A DNA stretch of 64,000 bases from Cunninghamella blakesleeana (lineage: Eukaryota; Mucoromycota; Mucoromycetes; Mucorales; Cunninghamellaceae). Of the stretch, positions 26,192-37,703 are shown piece by piece (within the stretch, counting starts at the first letter, position 1; the number at the start of each line of letters is the position of its first letter). A program made the translations under genes and the position numbers. Under the pieces are notes generated by a model that had not been told where the DNA came from, searched no databases, and saw only the letters and a program-made list of their open reading frames with translations. The stretch is taken from positions 6,074,001-6,138,000 of the forward strand of contig JAFCIZ010000001.1 in the NCBI GenBank assembly GCA_017871115.1. The letters run 5' to 3'.

Positions 26192-28163
26192 TCAGTCTTG
26201 GTGAGTTGTTGGTAATAAATGAGATTTATGATGTTTTCTTCTACGTCCCATAATTTTATATGCTACAAAACCAAAAATAATAAAACTTATAAAGGTAAAT
26301 GAAGTATGTGACTGAGCTTGATTATATCCATATTGCAAGTGCTGTACTAATTTGGCAGTCAGAGATAAAGTTGAAATCCCTTTGATTTTCCCTAATATGA
26401 CTTCGTTTAATGTATCTAATATCATATGAGGTTCATCGATGGAAAAGAATTTTGATTTAATATCCCGGTTAAAATATTGATTATTCTAGATTAAACGAAA
26501 AAAAAAGTAATATTAAAAACACGTTCTTTATTATTTCATCAAATATATATACTACCATATTTATTTTATAACCCATTTAAAACTCTCCTCTTTTTTTATT
26601 ATTATGTTTTTATTTACAAGTTTCTCCTGATGATCATCCGGCCTTTTTATTTTTTATATTTTTTTTTTATATTTCTTATTTTTTCCTTGCATATTATATT
26701 TATTACCTTTCCATCCAAAATAATAAAGGAAGGTAAATCATTCTTTTGGATATTAAATGCGCTACGAACATAGTCTCCATAAGTATCCATATCCAATTGG
26801 GCAAAAAGTGCACGATCTGATTTTGAACGTGATCGACGGTCTTGATCCACACGCTTCTTTGCAAGTTTTTTGAATTTATCACGAGCTTCATCACTGTCTT
26901 CGTTATTATTAAAAAAGCCAAGTACAACTAATCGCTCACCTTGTAATAAATCTGGTGCATTCATAGGATTGATTTGTGTAACCAAAGGGTACTTCTCCAA
27001 TTCAATCCAGTTGGATACAGATTCTATACTTACTTGTTTATTATTATCACTAAGTCGACCTGGGTAAAGTAAATGATGGCCATCTTTTACAATCATTGCT
27101 AATGGTAAATCTGTCAATGCAAGTCCATATTGTCGTACAAGCTTTTCATCTGTGCTTGAATAAAATGTCACACCATTCATGAATTTTATACCAATGGTAT
27201 CCAACACTTCCTAAAAATATTATTATATAAAATTATAGAAATTAAAATAAATAAATTAGAAAACTATTATATATATATATGAATTATTATGCCATTATAT
27301 ATATATATATATATATAATTACCAAGGCAGCATCTGAATGATCTTTATGTAAGTAAACAAAAGCTACACCATTTGGATCTAAATCTTCATTATATTGAGC
27401 TTCATTCACAATTTTAATTACAGGGCTAATGATAATAATTAATATATAAATAATAATATACATATAAGTATTCTTTCGTATATTATTTTTTATAAATGGA
27501 TTAAATCAATGGGGGAAATCTTTTTTCTTAAAAATAATAATGGTAATCAATTAATTACCCTGTCATTTTCTTTGCATATTCAAGTAAGCTAGGTAAAGAT
27601 CTACTGCCGGAATACATATTTATTTGATCACCATTGATTCTAATTAAATTAAATAAATGGATAAATATATATGTATTTATGTTCATGGTTCTCAAAGTAT
27701 TATATTCTTACAATAATAAAGTAGGATATCCTTTTATACCATATTCTGAGCATATATCTTAAAAAAATATAAAAAAATGCAAAATGTTACTTGTTTATAT
27801 GTATGTTTAAATTATTATACTTCTTTTTATCCAGTTGCCATAGAAATGCACTATACCTTTATGCTTTTATTTTTATATTGTTTTTATATTTATTGTTTTA
27901 CCTTTATGTTCATCACAATTCACTTCGGCTACATCCACTTGATTTTTTAATTCTTTTGCCATTTGAACCCAAGTAGGAGCTAAATTTTGACAATGAGGAC
28001 ACCATGGTGCATAAAACTTAATAAAATAAGGTCTACCAGATTGTTTAGCTAAATTGATACCTTGGTAATCTAAGCTTATTGATTCACCCATTGGATTACT
28101 CTTTTCAAGCGAATGATCATTCAAATCATTATCTGTATATGTATCACTATCATCATCCATTTG

Positions 28164-28195
<32 letters not shown>

Positions 28196-28906
28196 CTAAT
28201 TGTTCATCTTCCATTAATTGTTCATCTTCCATTAATTCTTCTTCATCAGTGTTATCTTCATTATCATCAGATGTTGATGCGATGCCATTGATTTTATTAT
28301 ATTGTTCCAAAACAAATTCTTTTAAAGCTTCCACTGTACGCTCACCTTTAAAAGATTCAATAAATTTTCCTTCTGAATATAAATTCATTGTTGGAGTCCC
28401 TGATATTCCGTGTTCATTACAAAGATCGCCAAAAGCATTGCAATCGATTGTACCAAAATGAATATTATGCGTGGCTTCTAAGGACTCTTCTTTATCAGTA
28501 AATTCTTTCCAGGTTGGTGCTACGTAAACAGTAATAATAAATAATAATAATAAAGTTAAAAATAGAACTTAGCCATATAATTTAGTTGTATATGGTTTTA
28601 TTTTTTGCTTTCTCGTTGTTATTTAATTTACCGAAATATGTACAATGAGGACAATAAGGTGAAAAGTATTCAACAAACCTTATAAAAAAATGATATTTAT
28701 ATAGTAATAGATGATTAGTGAGCTAATGATTATTTGTTGTAAAGTAATAGATTATAAATAATATATTACTAAAAAATGATGTTTATTTACCATATACCAC
28801 TAGTTGTCAAAGAATCAAATTTTTTTTTATTTAGTTCAATAGAATTTGCAAATAAAGTCTGCGTAATAAATGAAGCAATAATCCATATTGAAGATTTAAA
28901 ATACAT
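26192..28906 (-). CDS. Transmembrane PDI-like thioredoxin-domain protein
   Basis: ER membrane protein-disulphide isomerase relative. Exons (minus): 28791-28906, 28632-28678, 27902-28519, 27712-27757, 27559-27639, 27323-27425, 26707-27210, 26192-26485 (602 aa), all in frame. Signal peptide at residues 1-22 (WIIASFITQTLFA). Thioredoxin domain 1 has active site SPYCPHC (C48/C51) and domain 2 has APWCPHC (C228/C231). Each has the cis-Pro motif (GTPT, GYPT). Between them lies an acidic linker with two LMEDEQ repeats and an Asp/Asn run. A redox-inactive thioredoxin-like region follows (about 310-500). Near the end is one membrane helix (FTFISFIIFGFVAYKIM) and a basic cytosolic tail with GRRRKHHKSH. 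The layout resembles fungal Eps1 and animal TMX3 proteins; orthology is not certain. CPHC rather than CGHC implies a somewhat more reducing site. Confidence 0.88.
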
Positions 28907-30076
28907 AACAATATAATTATTTTTTTAAATAGAAAAGAAAAGAGAAAAGTGAGCACAAAAAAAATTTCGAGGGAAGTTAAAAATTTCGGGGATTTAAATG
29001 TAAATGATCATCCTATGAAGATAATTATGCTGGATTTTATTTAAAAAACAATAAATAATATAATAATGCTATAATTAACGTATATGTATATATTAATCGA
29101 TGCTAACATGCTATTATTTAACAAGTTCACTAATAAAAACTAGCATACATATATAGAGTAATTATTTCATTATTTTGTTACAGTTTTGAGACAGCAATTT
29201 ATTTGTCAATAGATATGATCAGTTAGTGAAAATTAAACCTTAAATAAACTCGTAAGTATCTAAGGTTTCGTACGAAGGGCTATGCCACATATAAGTCATG
29301 ATTTTTTTTTTGAAACCCATAATGGAGATCCATACATTACGTATTATTGTTCTTGAAATATATATTTTAACTATAGGCATACTTATATGATATAAGGAAA
29401 AGCGGTATATTCCCTTAAAAGTAAAAATATAAAAACATGAAATAGCATTTATCACAAAATAAATAACTCTTGGTAGAATATATATATCGTCTGAAAAATG
29501 AAAAATAAAAGTGAAAGAGAAATACAAAAAAACACTATCGTCTTCCTTTTTTTTACCTTTATTTTATTTTATTACTTTATTCAAAATATTAATATTGCAA
29601 TAGAAATTTTATAATAAAAAAATTAGCTTATAATTTCACTTTTATGGAACCAGAAACTCTATAGCGTGTGCATAGTAAAAATTGCAAATGAATCAGTCTA
29701 TTATCTATTGTGGTAATACGTAAACCGACCATGATACTTTAACTTGTAAACCTCTCGGGTGCCTGAATTGAAAAATACCTTTCTTTTTTTTAGGCATCGG
29801 TACATGTAAATCGAATACTTTAAAACTTAAAATAAAATCGATTATAATATTAAAATATAATTTAATCGAAATCATTGAAGCATACGTTTAACTGAATACA
29901 CGTCGCACTCGAAAACGTACACTTCTGATAATTAATTTTTAAAATATTTTGGGATAACTTATTATTTAGTACTATATAGAAATTTTTGTTATAAACGTAA
30001 AATTGAAATTAAGAATGTCGCTACATTTATGGTTACTAAAAGAAAAGCAGTGGGATAATCTGATATATATATTTGT
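28907..30076. other. Intergenic region of complex sequence
   Basis: 1170 bp between two minus-strand genes, containing the promoter of the PDI-like gene. From about 29050 to 30000 the sequence is visibly less repetitive and less AT-extreme than other gaps, yet no frame longer than 95 codons or family motif is found. It could be an old decayed gene or element, or an unrecognised non-coding RNA. Confidence 0.5.
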
Positions 30077-33000
30077 TTATTTGATAATTTTAAAACCCAA
30101 TTCTTTTGATGTTTTCAAAAAGTTATCCATTAGCGTCTATATATAAAATAAGTTAAAAAATGTAAGATTAATATAAAAAAAAGCATTAACCCTTCTCATA
30201 ATATGGGTGTTATTTTCATATTTTTCCTTTTCTTTTCTTCATTTTTTATTTCCTCTTACTTTGAAATTATTGGTTACTTCATCTAACTTTAATCGTATTT
30301 TTGCCAATTTTTCTGCATCATTTGGTGATTGCTTTTGGGTGTTTGTATTACGTGATACTTCAGATGTCGCATATGCATAGAGATGATCCTATTTAGAAAA
30401 AAAAATATGTAGAAAAAAATATAGTAAAAATTAGGGGGGGGGGAAAGCGTGAGATTATTATTATTATTAAAGAAAAAATAGATCATTACCAATATTGATT
30501 TATATGTCAATACTACATCAAAAATAGAATTTAATCTATGCGATAAGGGTTGGTTCTTGGCACCAGTTAAAAAACCTTTATAAGCGATTTCTGATAAATA
30601 TTGTGAATGAGCTTCAATAATTGAATCTAAATCTATACTTTTCGAATTAAATTTTGTCTCTAATTTTTCCCATGAGCTTTCTAATACCTAATAAAAATAA
30701 TGAAACAGCAACAATAAAAGTTATGAATATTATGAATTAAAAATCACTTTACTTTACATCATATCATATATATATATTCTTAATATCAATGTGTATACTT
30801 ACTTCAAACAAATAATAATGCTGTAATTGATATATAAAATGTACCATTTTTGCAATTACTAGTTGTGCTTGATGCAAGTCTTGGGATAATTCTAAAATAG
30901 AAAGAATTAAATAAATTATATATGCATTAGTACATTATATATATATATATATTTTTAAAAAAAATAAAAAAAAAATAAAAATGCATTACCTGTTAAAGTT
31001 GCAAAAGTTCGGCTAGCTGTACCCCATCGACGCCAAGCTGCCGTTAATGTATATTCTACTCTTTTTAATCTCCATAAAAAGTTAAAAATTCTTAGATATT
31101 GATTCATAGCTTGAGGGCTAAATACTGTATTAATAGGTGAATCTACATGATAATCAAGAGTAAAAACATCCCAACCCAAGTCATGAGAAGAAATCTAAAA
31201 AAACAGTAATAATGATTATAAAATAATACAAATGTTAACCATTGCCATTAACGTATGTATATGCATACACTTATTTCACTACACATGTATGTTACCTCCA
31301 ATAACCGAACGTCCAATCTATTTAATATGGCGGGATCATCAAATTGAGCATTGGAAGCACGTATCCCAGTTTCTAATATTCCTGTAAGGTTATGTCTAAA
31401 TAATGTTGATGCTGGTCTGCTTAATGCAGGTCTATTAACATATAATCATATGAAAAAGGATGAAGTTAATATGTAGCACATACAGCTCTATCTATATATT
31501 TATCAATTTATTTATTACCCCAAAGTCACCATTAAGTATTGTATAAAATCACCTTGTCCAAGTAATAAATAACGTCTTAAAGCTTTTAAATGATCCATTA
31601 ATTTATATTTTTCTTTGAGTAAAGATAATAATTGGCTACTAGTTTCTATATACATCATATCAACACACCTTTCAATAGATTGAATATCACCATATTTAAA
31701 TGTTTGCGATGCTACAATAAATATAAAATAATGAATAAATTATTAGTATTAAAATAGCTATATACATATTTATTGATATCATAGAAAAGATAAAAAATTA
31801 AAATGATATACATAATACTGTAGAATTTTGTGCGTAATATTTTTCAACTAGAGTTTCGTCATGACAGCTATATCGAATGAAGTTGAGTGACTTTCCTATA
31901 GAAAATATCTTTAATAATAATACAATTAAAAAATGAAAAATACCATCATTATCGCTATTTTTTTTTATATAAACCCTCCCCCATATTAAGTACCTTTTGT
32001 GCTAATTCAGAGGATATAAAGGACGGTAGCATATCTTCTCGAATACTATACTTTCTTTGCCATAACTCTTCTTCGGAGACAGTTGGATCAGTAGCTACAA
32101 AAAACTCTCCATAAGGGTCATCTAATTCACCTTCTGTAATCCAACGTCGAAGCATTTCATAAAATGGTTTTGAAACCTAAATTTAATAAACATATAAGCA
32201 TATATTATATCATAATAAAAAAATTCTTCCTTTTATATTCTATCTTTTTTCATTTATATATATATACCTCTTGAAGTAATTCGCTAATATAAAGTTTAAA
32301 AAATGGATCTCCATGCTTAGTATAGTTATACATTGTTGAGACTAAAGCACCACCTTTTTGATCTAATAAATAGCAAAATAATTATAATGATAGTTTAATA
32401 TTTATATGAATGGGTGATTACATATTTATAAGTATATTACCACGACCAATATCCACAAGCACACTCATCAATTTTAATCGTTGTAGGCTTTCCTGTGTCC
32501 AAACTTGTAATCTTTTTAATGTTAGTGATTGATCCGTAGGTATAAAAGTATCATCAGGCTGATCTTGTTTTTCAATTTGTGCTTCTAAAATTGCAATCAA
32601 TTTATAATATTCCATTAATTCTGATTTTAGCGCTGAACAAAATGACTATAACAAAATATGCAATAGTTAGATAAATTATTTTAATGATATAATACTATGT
32701 CTTATAATCGTTGCTTCTATTATTTATTTATTTATTTTTTAAAAAAAAATGAAGGCGCACTTACTTGACCAACTAAACCCATAGATAATTCATCAAAATT
32801 CACATTAATAAACGTTTGAATTCGTTGATAAAGCCAGCCTAATTCTGTCAATCGATAAGCTAAATCTTGCGCTGGTTTTGGTATTGTAACGTTAGGATCT
32901 AAAATATATTCGTTCGTATCACTATCAAAAGTAATATACTGTCCATCAATACCTTGGAATATGTAAATCAAATCTTTTAAAATCAATGCTTCTGAGATAG

Positions 33001-34230
33001 GAATGGTGGTCAAATTCGATTGTGAAGGTTCATTATACTTTTTTCGTGCTTGAGCAAGTTGAATAGATGCTGGTAATGATCTTTCGTTATTTTCGTTATT
33101 ACTATTATTTGTAGTGTTGTTGTTGTTATTATCCACATTCAAATAATCATCTTCCATCTGTATTTCATCTCTCATTAATCTTCGTCTTGTTCTTGGCGAT
33201 TCTTGCGGTGTATGTGAATTATCATAAGTTCTAGTTGGTGATTGTTGTTGTGGCAGCTGCAAATTATTAAATGATTGAAGGCCGGTAGATAAAAATTGGT
33301 TTGAATCACGCTATAAGAAAATAAAATAAATGAGTTGCATTGATAAAAAAAAAAATAATACTACAGTTATATCCATTATTATTATCATTTACAGAAGAAC
33401 TTGATGAAGTTGAAGAAGGTAATGGTGAGTCTATTGGGTTACCGAGTAAATATAAAAGATATAATATAGACCATTTATTATGCAATACCGACTATTGTTT
33501 ATAAAATATATAATGGTTACTACAAAATGAAAATCATCCATATTTTTTATTTTATTATTCCAACCTGTGAATCCAATTTATTATACAAGTGACCGAATTT
33601 TAATGCCTTGGCAGAATTTCTTGGATTATGCAACACTAGAAATAGTATAAAATAAATAAATAAAGAATTCCTATATCAGTAACCATCTATTCCATAAATT
33701 ATCTATTACTATTTATCTATTTATCTATTATCCAACTATCTATATATTACATTTTCTACGAATAAGATTGGCAACTTGATTTTCATCTTCTAATACTGAA
33801 GGTTTTGAATGACTAGATAGTAGATGTATATTTAATCATATATACGATTGAATTAATATAATATTATTATTACAAATATATAAAAAACTGATTGATATAT
33901 ATATTCCTATCTATTATTTTACTTTGCAATAATACGTGCACAATGGTTGTATAATTCTTGTTGTTGTTGATTTCGTTGTATAGGTGACATATTTTCTTCA
34001 TTACCCATTGTGAATTTTTGAACTAATTTTGAAAGCGTATGAGCAACTCTAGATTCTAAAACTGGAGTTGTTGTAGTAGTAGCTGAATCCTGTCGATTCA
34101 TAAAACTAGATCCAAGGGAAGTTCGAGAAGACGAAGATGGTGGTAAGCGAGATCTGATGATTTCTTCAATGGCTATATTTGAACGGCTGAATTCATTTTC
34201 ACTTTGTCCATATACATTATTAAAATTCAT
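30077..34230 (-). CDS. GCP3: Gamma-tubulin complex component 3 (Spc98/GCP3)
   Basis: Core subunit of the gamma-tubulin small complex that nucleates microtubules at spindle pole bodies. Sixteen exons (minus): 33923-34230, 33751-33812, 33565-33635, 33393-33491, 32765-33310, 32441-32645, 32268-32362, 31994-32176, 31812-31908, 31519-31711, 31296-31431, 30990-31194, 30803-30891, 30490-30687, 30260-30388, 30077-30136 (891 aa; human 907), all in frame. Exon 4 is fixed by [12 protein letters not shown], matching the human [16 protein letters not shown]1: [46 protein letters not shown]2: [47 protein letters not shown] and [16 protein letters not shown], the gamma-tubulin-binding half. The intron 3 donor is the unusual GTTGGA. 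The last two exons (LDEVTNNFK, then TLMDNFLK) are the least certain. Confidence 0.94.
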
Positions 34231-34905
34231 TTGTTTATAAGTATTTTATATTGTTATTATTTATCTATTATTAAGCTTTCTTTTTTTTTTTTTAAAAAAA
34301 AAAAAATAGAATGCAAGAAATAAAAAAATTATCGCGCCCAAAATAAAAAAATATCGCTCCTGCGGAATTTAAAATGTCGTCCTTTTTATTATTTTTTTTA
34401 AAGCATTAAAATAAAATTTATTAGAGTTTATGATTATTTATTACTATTATTATTATATTATATTATTATATTAATGATAATTATTATTATTATTATTATT
34501 TACTATTTTATCTTTTTTAAATAAAAATAAAATAAGAGAATAATAATAAAATGAATAAAATAAAAAAAAAAATAGCCTTTTTTATGTACAATTTCCATAG
34601 ATACAGGAAAAAAAAGGAAAATAAAACAAATGAATAAAAAGTAAGATAAAGAAATAGAAAAAATAAAAAAAAAAAATACAGTACTTTAAGCAATACAAGA
34701 AATATAATGAGATTTTTAAAGAAAAAAAAAATATATATGATGATGATAATAATAAAAATAAAATAAAAAAGAAATTAAGGAGAAAAATGAGAAGGAAAAT
34801 GAGTTTTAAAAAAAGTAAACGTATGTTGTATTTTTTTAAGGGGGAGAAAAAGAGAAAGTAATACCAGATGATTTGAATTTGGGTAAAATATATAAATATA
34901 TATAA
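34231..34905. other. Intergenic region upstream of GCP3
   Basis: 675 bp upstream of GCP3 and downstream of the zinc-finger gene, both minus strand. It has a T13/A13 block at 34281-34306, just 5' of the GCP3 start, and a purine-rich strip (about 34560-34870). No gene is seen. Confidence 0.55.
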
Positions 34906-35246
34906 TTAAACACAAGTTGAAGGTGATTGTCGAAATTGATTTAAAGCATCTAAAGCATCTAATTCATCTTGAGTTAATCGATGTAAGTCTTCTTTACAAT
35001 CATACGTTCTATTGTCATCTAATGATCCAGACATAGAAATAGGTGAAACTAATCCATTTACCTTTTCATTTAAATTATGATTGATTGCCGTATTAATAGT
35101 AGTAATGATAGGATGATGATGATGTGTAGTAGTAGTAATAGCAGTAGTAGTAGGTAATGGTGTTGTCAAAACCGGAGTTATTATTATTGGTTCGTTCACT
35201 TCGCCACTTCCATAAGATATTGGTTGAACTATTAAACTTGGTTTTA

Positions 35247-35277
<31 letters not shown>

Positions 35278-35760
35278 GGTAGTATTTTCCATTATTATTT
35301 CGTTATTATTATTAAAAGGATGAGGATGAGGATGTTGAGGAGAGGGATGGTTCATAGGTTGTTTTGATTTATTTTTATTTTTTAAATGGGTTGCTGTATG
35401 TTGTTTCATATTATCATATCTACTAAAGGTTTTTGTACAATTTGGATGTTCACACTTGAAAGGTTTCTAAAAAAATATTAAAAGTATTGATTAATATATA
35501 AAGAGCATTTTATCATATATTATTTTAGTGCACTTACTTCGCCAGTATGCTTTCTATTGTTATAAATAATAAAAAACACGGGATATAAAGAAAATTAGTT
35601 ATCTTATTCTATTTTACTTGTTATTTTATCGTGTTAATAAATACCTAATATGTCTAGCCAAGTGTTCACTTCTACTAAATACCATTGTACAGTCTTCATA
35701 ATTACATTGAAAGTGTTTTAATCGTCTAAAGGTGCGTTTTTTTGGTGATGGAGGTGACAT
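34906..35760 (-). CDS. C2H2 zinc-finger protein, Msn2/4-like fingers
   Basis: Probable DNA-binding transcription factor, 230 aa. Exons (minus): 35645-35760, 35538-35553, 34906-35466, in frame. Two tandem fingers at the N-terminus. Finger 1 has C19, C24, H37, H41 with helix RSEHLAR; finger 2 has C49, C54, H67, H71 with helix RYDNMKQ. A canonical HTGEKPF linker joins them and is largely encoded by the 16-nt middle exon. The helices resemble those of yeast Msn2/Msn4 (RSEHLKR, RSDNLSQ), so an AGGGG-type stress element is a plausible target, by inference. The rest is basic, then His/Pro/Asn/Thr-rich, ending in an acidic leucine-containing helix (LTQDELDALDALNQF) that could serve as an activation or interaction segment. 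Unlike Msn2/4, the fingers are N-terminal. Confidence 0.88.
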
Positions 35761-35815
35761 GGTTTTTATTAATGATTAAGTATATACTTATAATATAATA
35801 TAATATACTATATAT

Positions 35816-35858
<43 letters not shown>

Positions 35859-36250
35859 TATTTATATTAATAAATATAATAATATATAATAATATATATG
35901 TATATATATATTATTATTTTATAAAATATAAATAAAATATATGATAAAAATGAGGTATGAAATATAAGAAATATAAGAAATATATAGTATATATATATAT
36001 ATATATATTATTATATATAATATAATAAAATATATATAAAAAAGTGAAAAGAAATGGAAAGAAAAAGAGAAAAAAGGGGTGAAAAACAGGGGACACGAAA
36101 AATAAATAAAAGCGAATATAAAAATAAATGGCGGGAGCGGGAACAGAAAAGTAAAAAATTTTCATTCAGGTACATTCGAAGGGAGTTTTTTTTTTTGGTG
36201 TTTTATAAAAAGGAGTATGTACCAAGAGAGATTAATCATAAATCATCATA
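35761..36250. other. Upstream region of the zinc-finger gene
   Basis: 490 bp between the zinc-finger start and the MAF1 stop (both minus strand). The first part is almost pure (AT)n and ATATT repeats (35790-36040). The second is purine-rich (36045-36170). The open frame at 36054-36281 is a shadow of this strip. No gene is seen. Confidence 0.55.
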
Positions 36251-37703
36251 TTACACTTCCATATCGCCCATAACCATTTGATGATGTCTAAAATAAATAT
36301 AATATATAACATTAAGTATCAAATATAACCCTATCTTATTTATATATTTATATTCATATATGTATCTGTTCATATTTACTTTGTCTCTTCATGTTCTATA
36401 TTATCATATTCATCATCATCATTGTTATCTTCTTCCATTTCTTCATTCATTCTATATAAAAAATATAAAATTCGTAAAATTGATAAATCATCACTATCGT
36501 AAAAAAGGTGGAGTTTTGATTTTCTATTTTTATTTTATTTTATTGTTTTACCTGCTATTCACCGAGAAATATACCATCCGCTTCAATTTCCGATTAAAAA
36601 AAAAGTAGTTCATGGACCATCTAAAGGAAGTTCATTTAATTTTTCTAGTACTAATGCATAAACCATCACACAATACCCAGCTCTTGTTTTTTTTTTTTAT
36701 ATATTTTTTTTAACTAATGCTTCTTTCTTTATTCGTTTTTAATTATATATACACATATATATTCATATGTCCCTTCCCTCTCTTACTCTTCTTATTATTA
36801 ATTTGATTACTGTTATATAACTTACAAATATCCTTCTTCATACATTGGATCATCATCACTATCTGGATTATAACTATAAACATCGCATTCATTTAATTCA
36901 ACCAGCTCATCTAATATATCCCACATTCTAAATTTATATGTAAAAAGAGTAAAATATGATAAATAAATATTTTCCGTTGGTAGCTTTTATATTTCCCTTA
37001 CATATGTGGATATATATACTCTTTTATATCCATCTATATATTAGATACTGTACCTATATTGATTCACAATAACGTCGTTACCAAGATTAAATAAAGTTGT
37101 ATTGACTGAATTGATAACTAAATCCACAGAAGGTTGTTTAATAAATTGGTCAGGTCGAACATCACTAAAGTCGTTATCCGGAAAGGCAGCATTTAAAGTG
37201 GATAATAAATAAAAAAATGTTTTACGAGGTGCTGATTCATCTAAACGCCCAAAAGGCGATATCACTGGTATATGGTCATCTGGTGATATTGAACCGGACA
37301 ATATGACATTATATTTGTTTTCCATATGTTTAAATAATTTTTTATCAGAACCTGCCGATTTACCTATATAAAGATATTTATATATATTTATATTTTTAGT
37401 TCATAATTTATTTATTATAGTAAAACTTTTTATATATATTATTTTTATTTTATTATTTTTTACATGAATAGGCTTCTATTCTTCCTGTTAATTGGGCTTC
37501 AGCACTTTCCCACTGAAATACATTATTTAATACGTCTAACGAATCCACCTGTAAAAATTTCATTTTATATATGTATATATAGTATTAAAGTTTGTCAATA
37601 GAAACTAACTTTTTTAAATAAATAAAGAAAAGAAGCGAGAGAAAAAAAAGGAAAGGAAGAAAGAACGAAAATAAAATAAAAAATTCACTAAAATACCTAC
37701 CAT
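36251..37703 (-). CDS. MAF1: RNA polymerase III repressor Maf1
   Basis: Negative regulator of RNA polymerase III, controlled by TOR and PKA phosphorylation. Exons (minus): 37701-37703 (start codon only, inferred), 37464-37548, 37054-37363, 36826-36927, 36552-36620, 36380-36451, 36251-36287 (225 aa). The Maf1 boxes are clear: GRIEAYSCKSAGSDKKLFK, then PRKTFFYLLSTLNAAFPDNDFS, WDILDELVELNECDVYSYNP, and LWSMNYFFFNRKLKRMVYFS. The tail is acidic and ends HHQMVMGDMEV. Joins 2 to 7 all keep frame. The start is weaker: the ATG at 37703 sits directly on a GTAGGT donor, so exon 1 would be one codon. The resulting N-terminus is about four residues shorter than human. An upstream first exon is possible, but none is visible in frame. 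Confidence 0.9.

Noticed and set aside
28907..30076. Transposon relic
   Set aside because: No terminal inverted repeats, target-site duplication, or transposase or reverse-transcriptase motif could be seen; left as an open question in the findings.
33402..33450. GCP3 exon 4 beginning at the acceptor next to 33432
   Set aside because: This acceptor would put the exon out of frame and lead to a stop; the acceptor at 33492-33493 keeps frame and recovers NKWSILYLL, conserved in GCP3.
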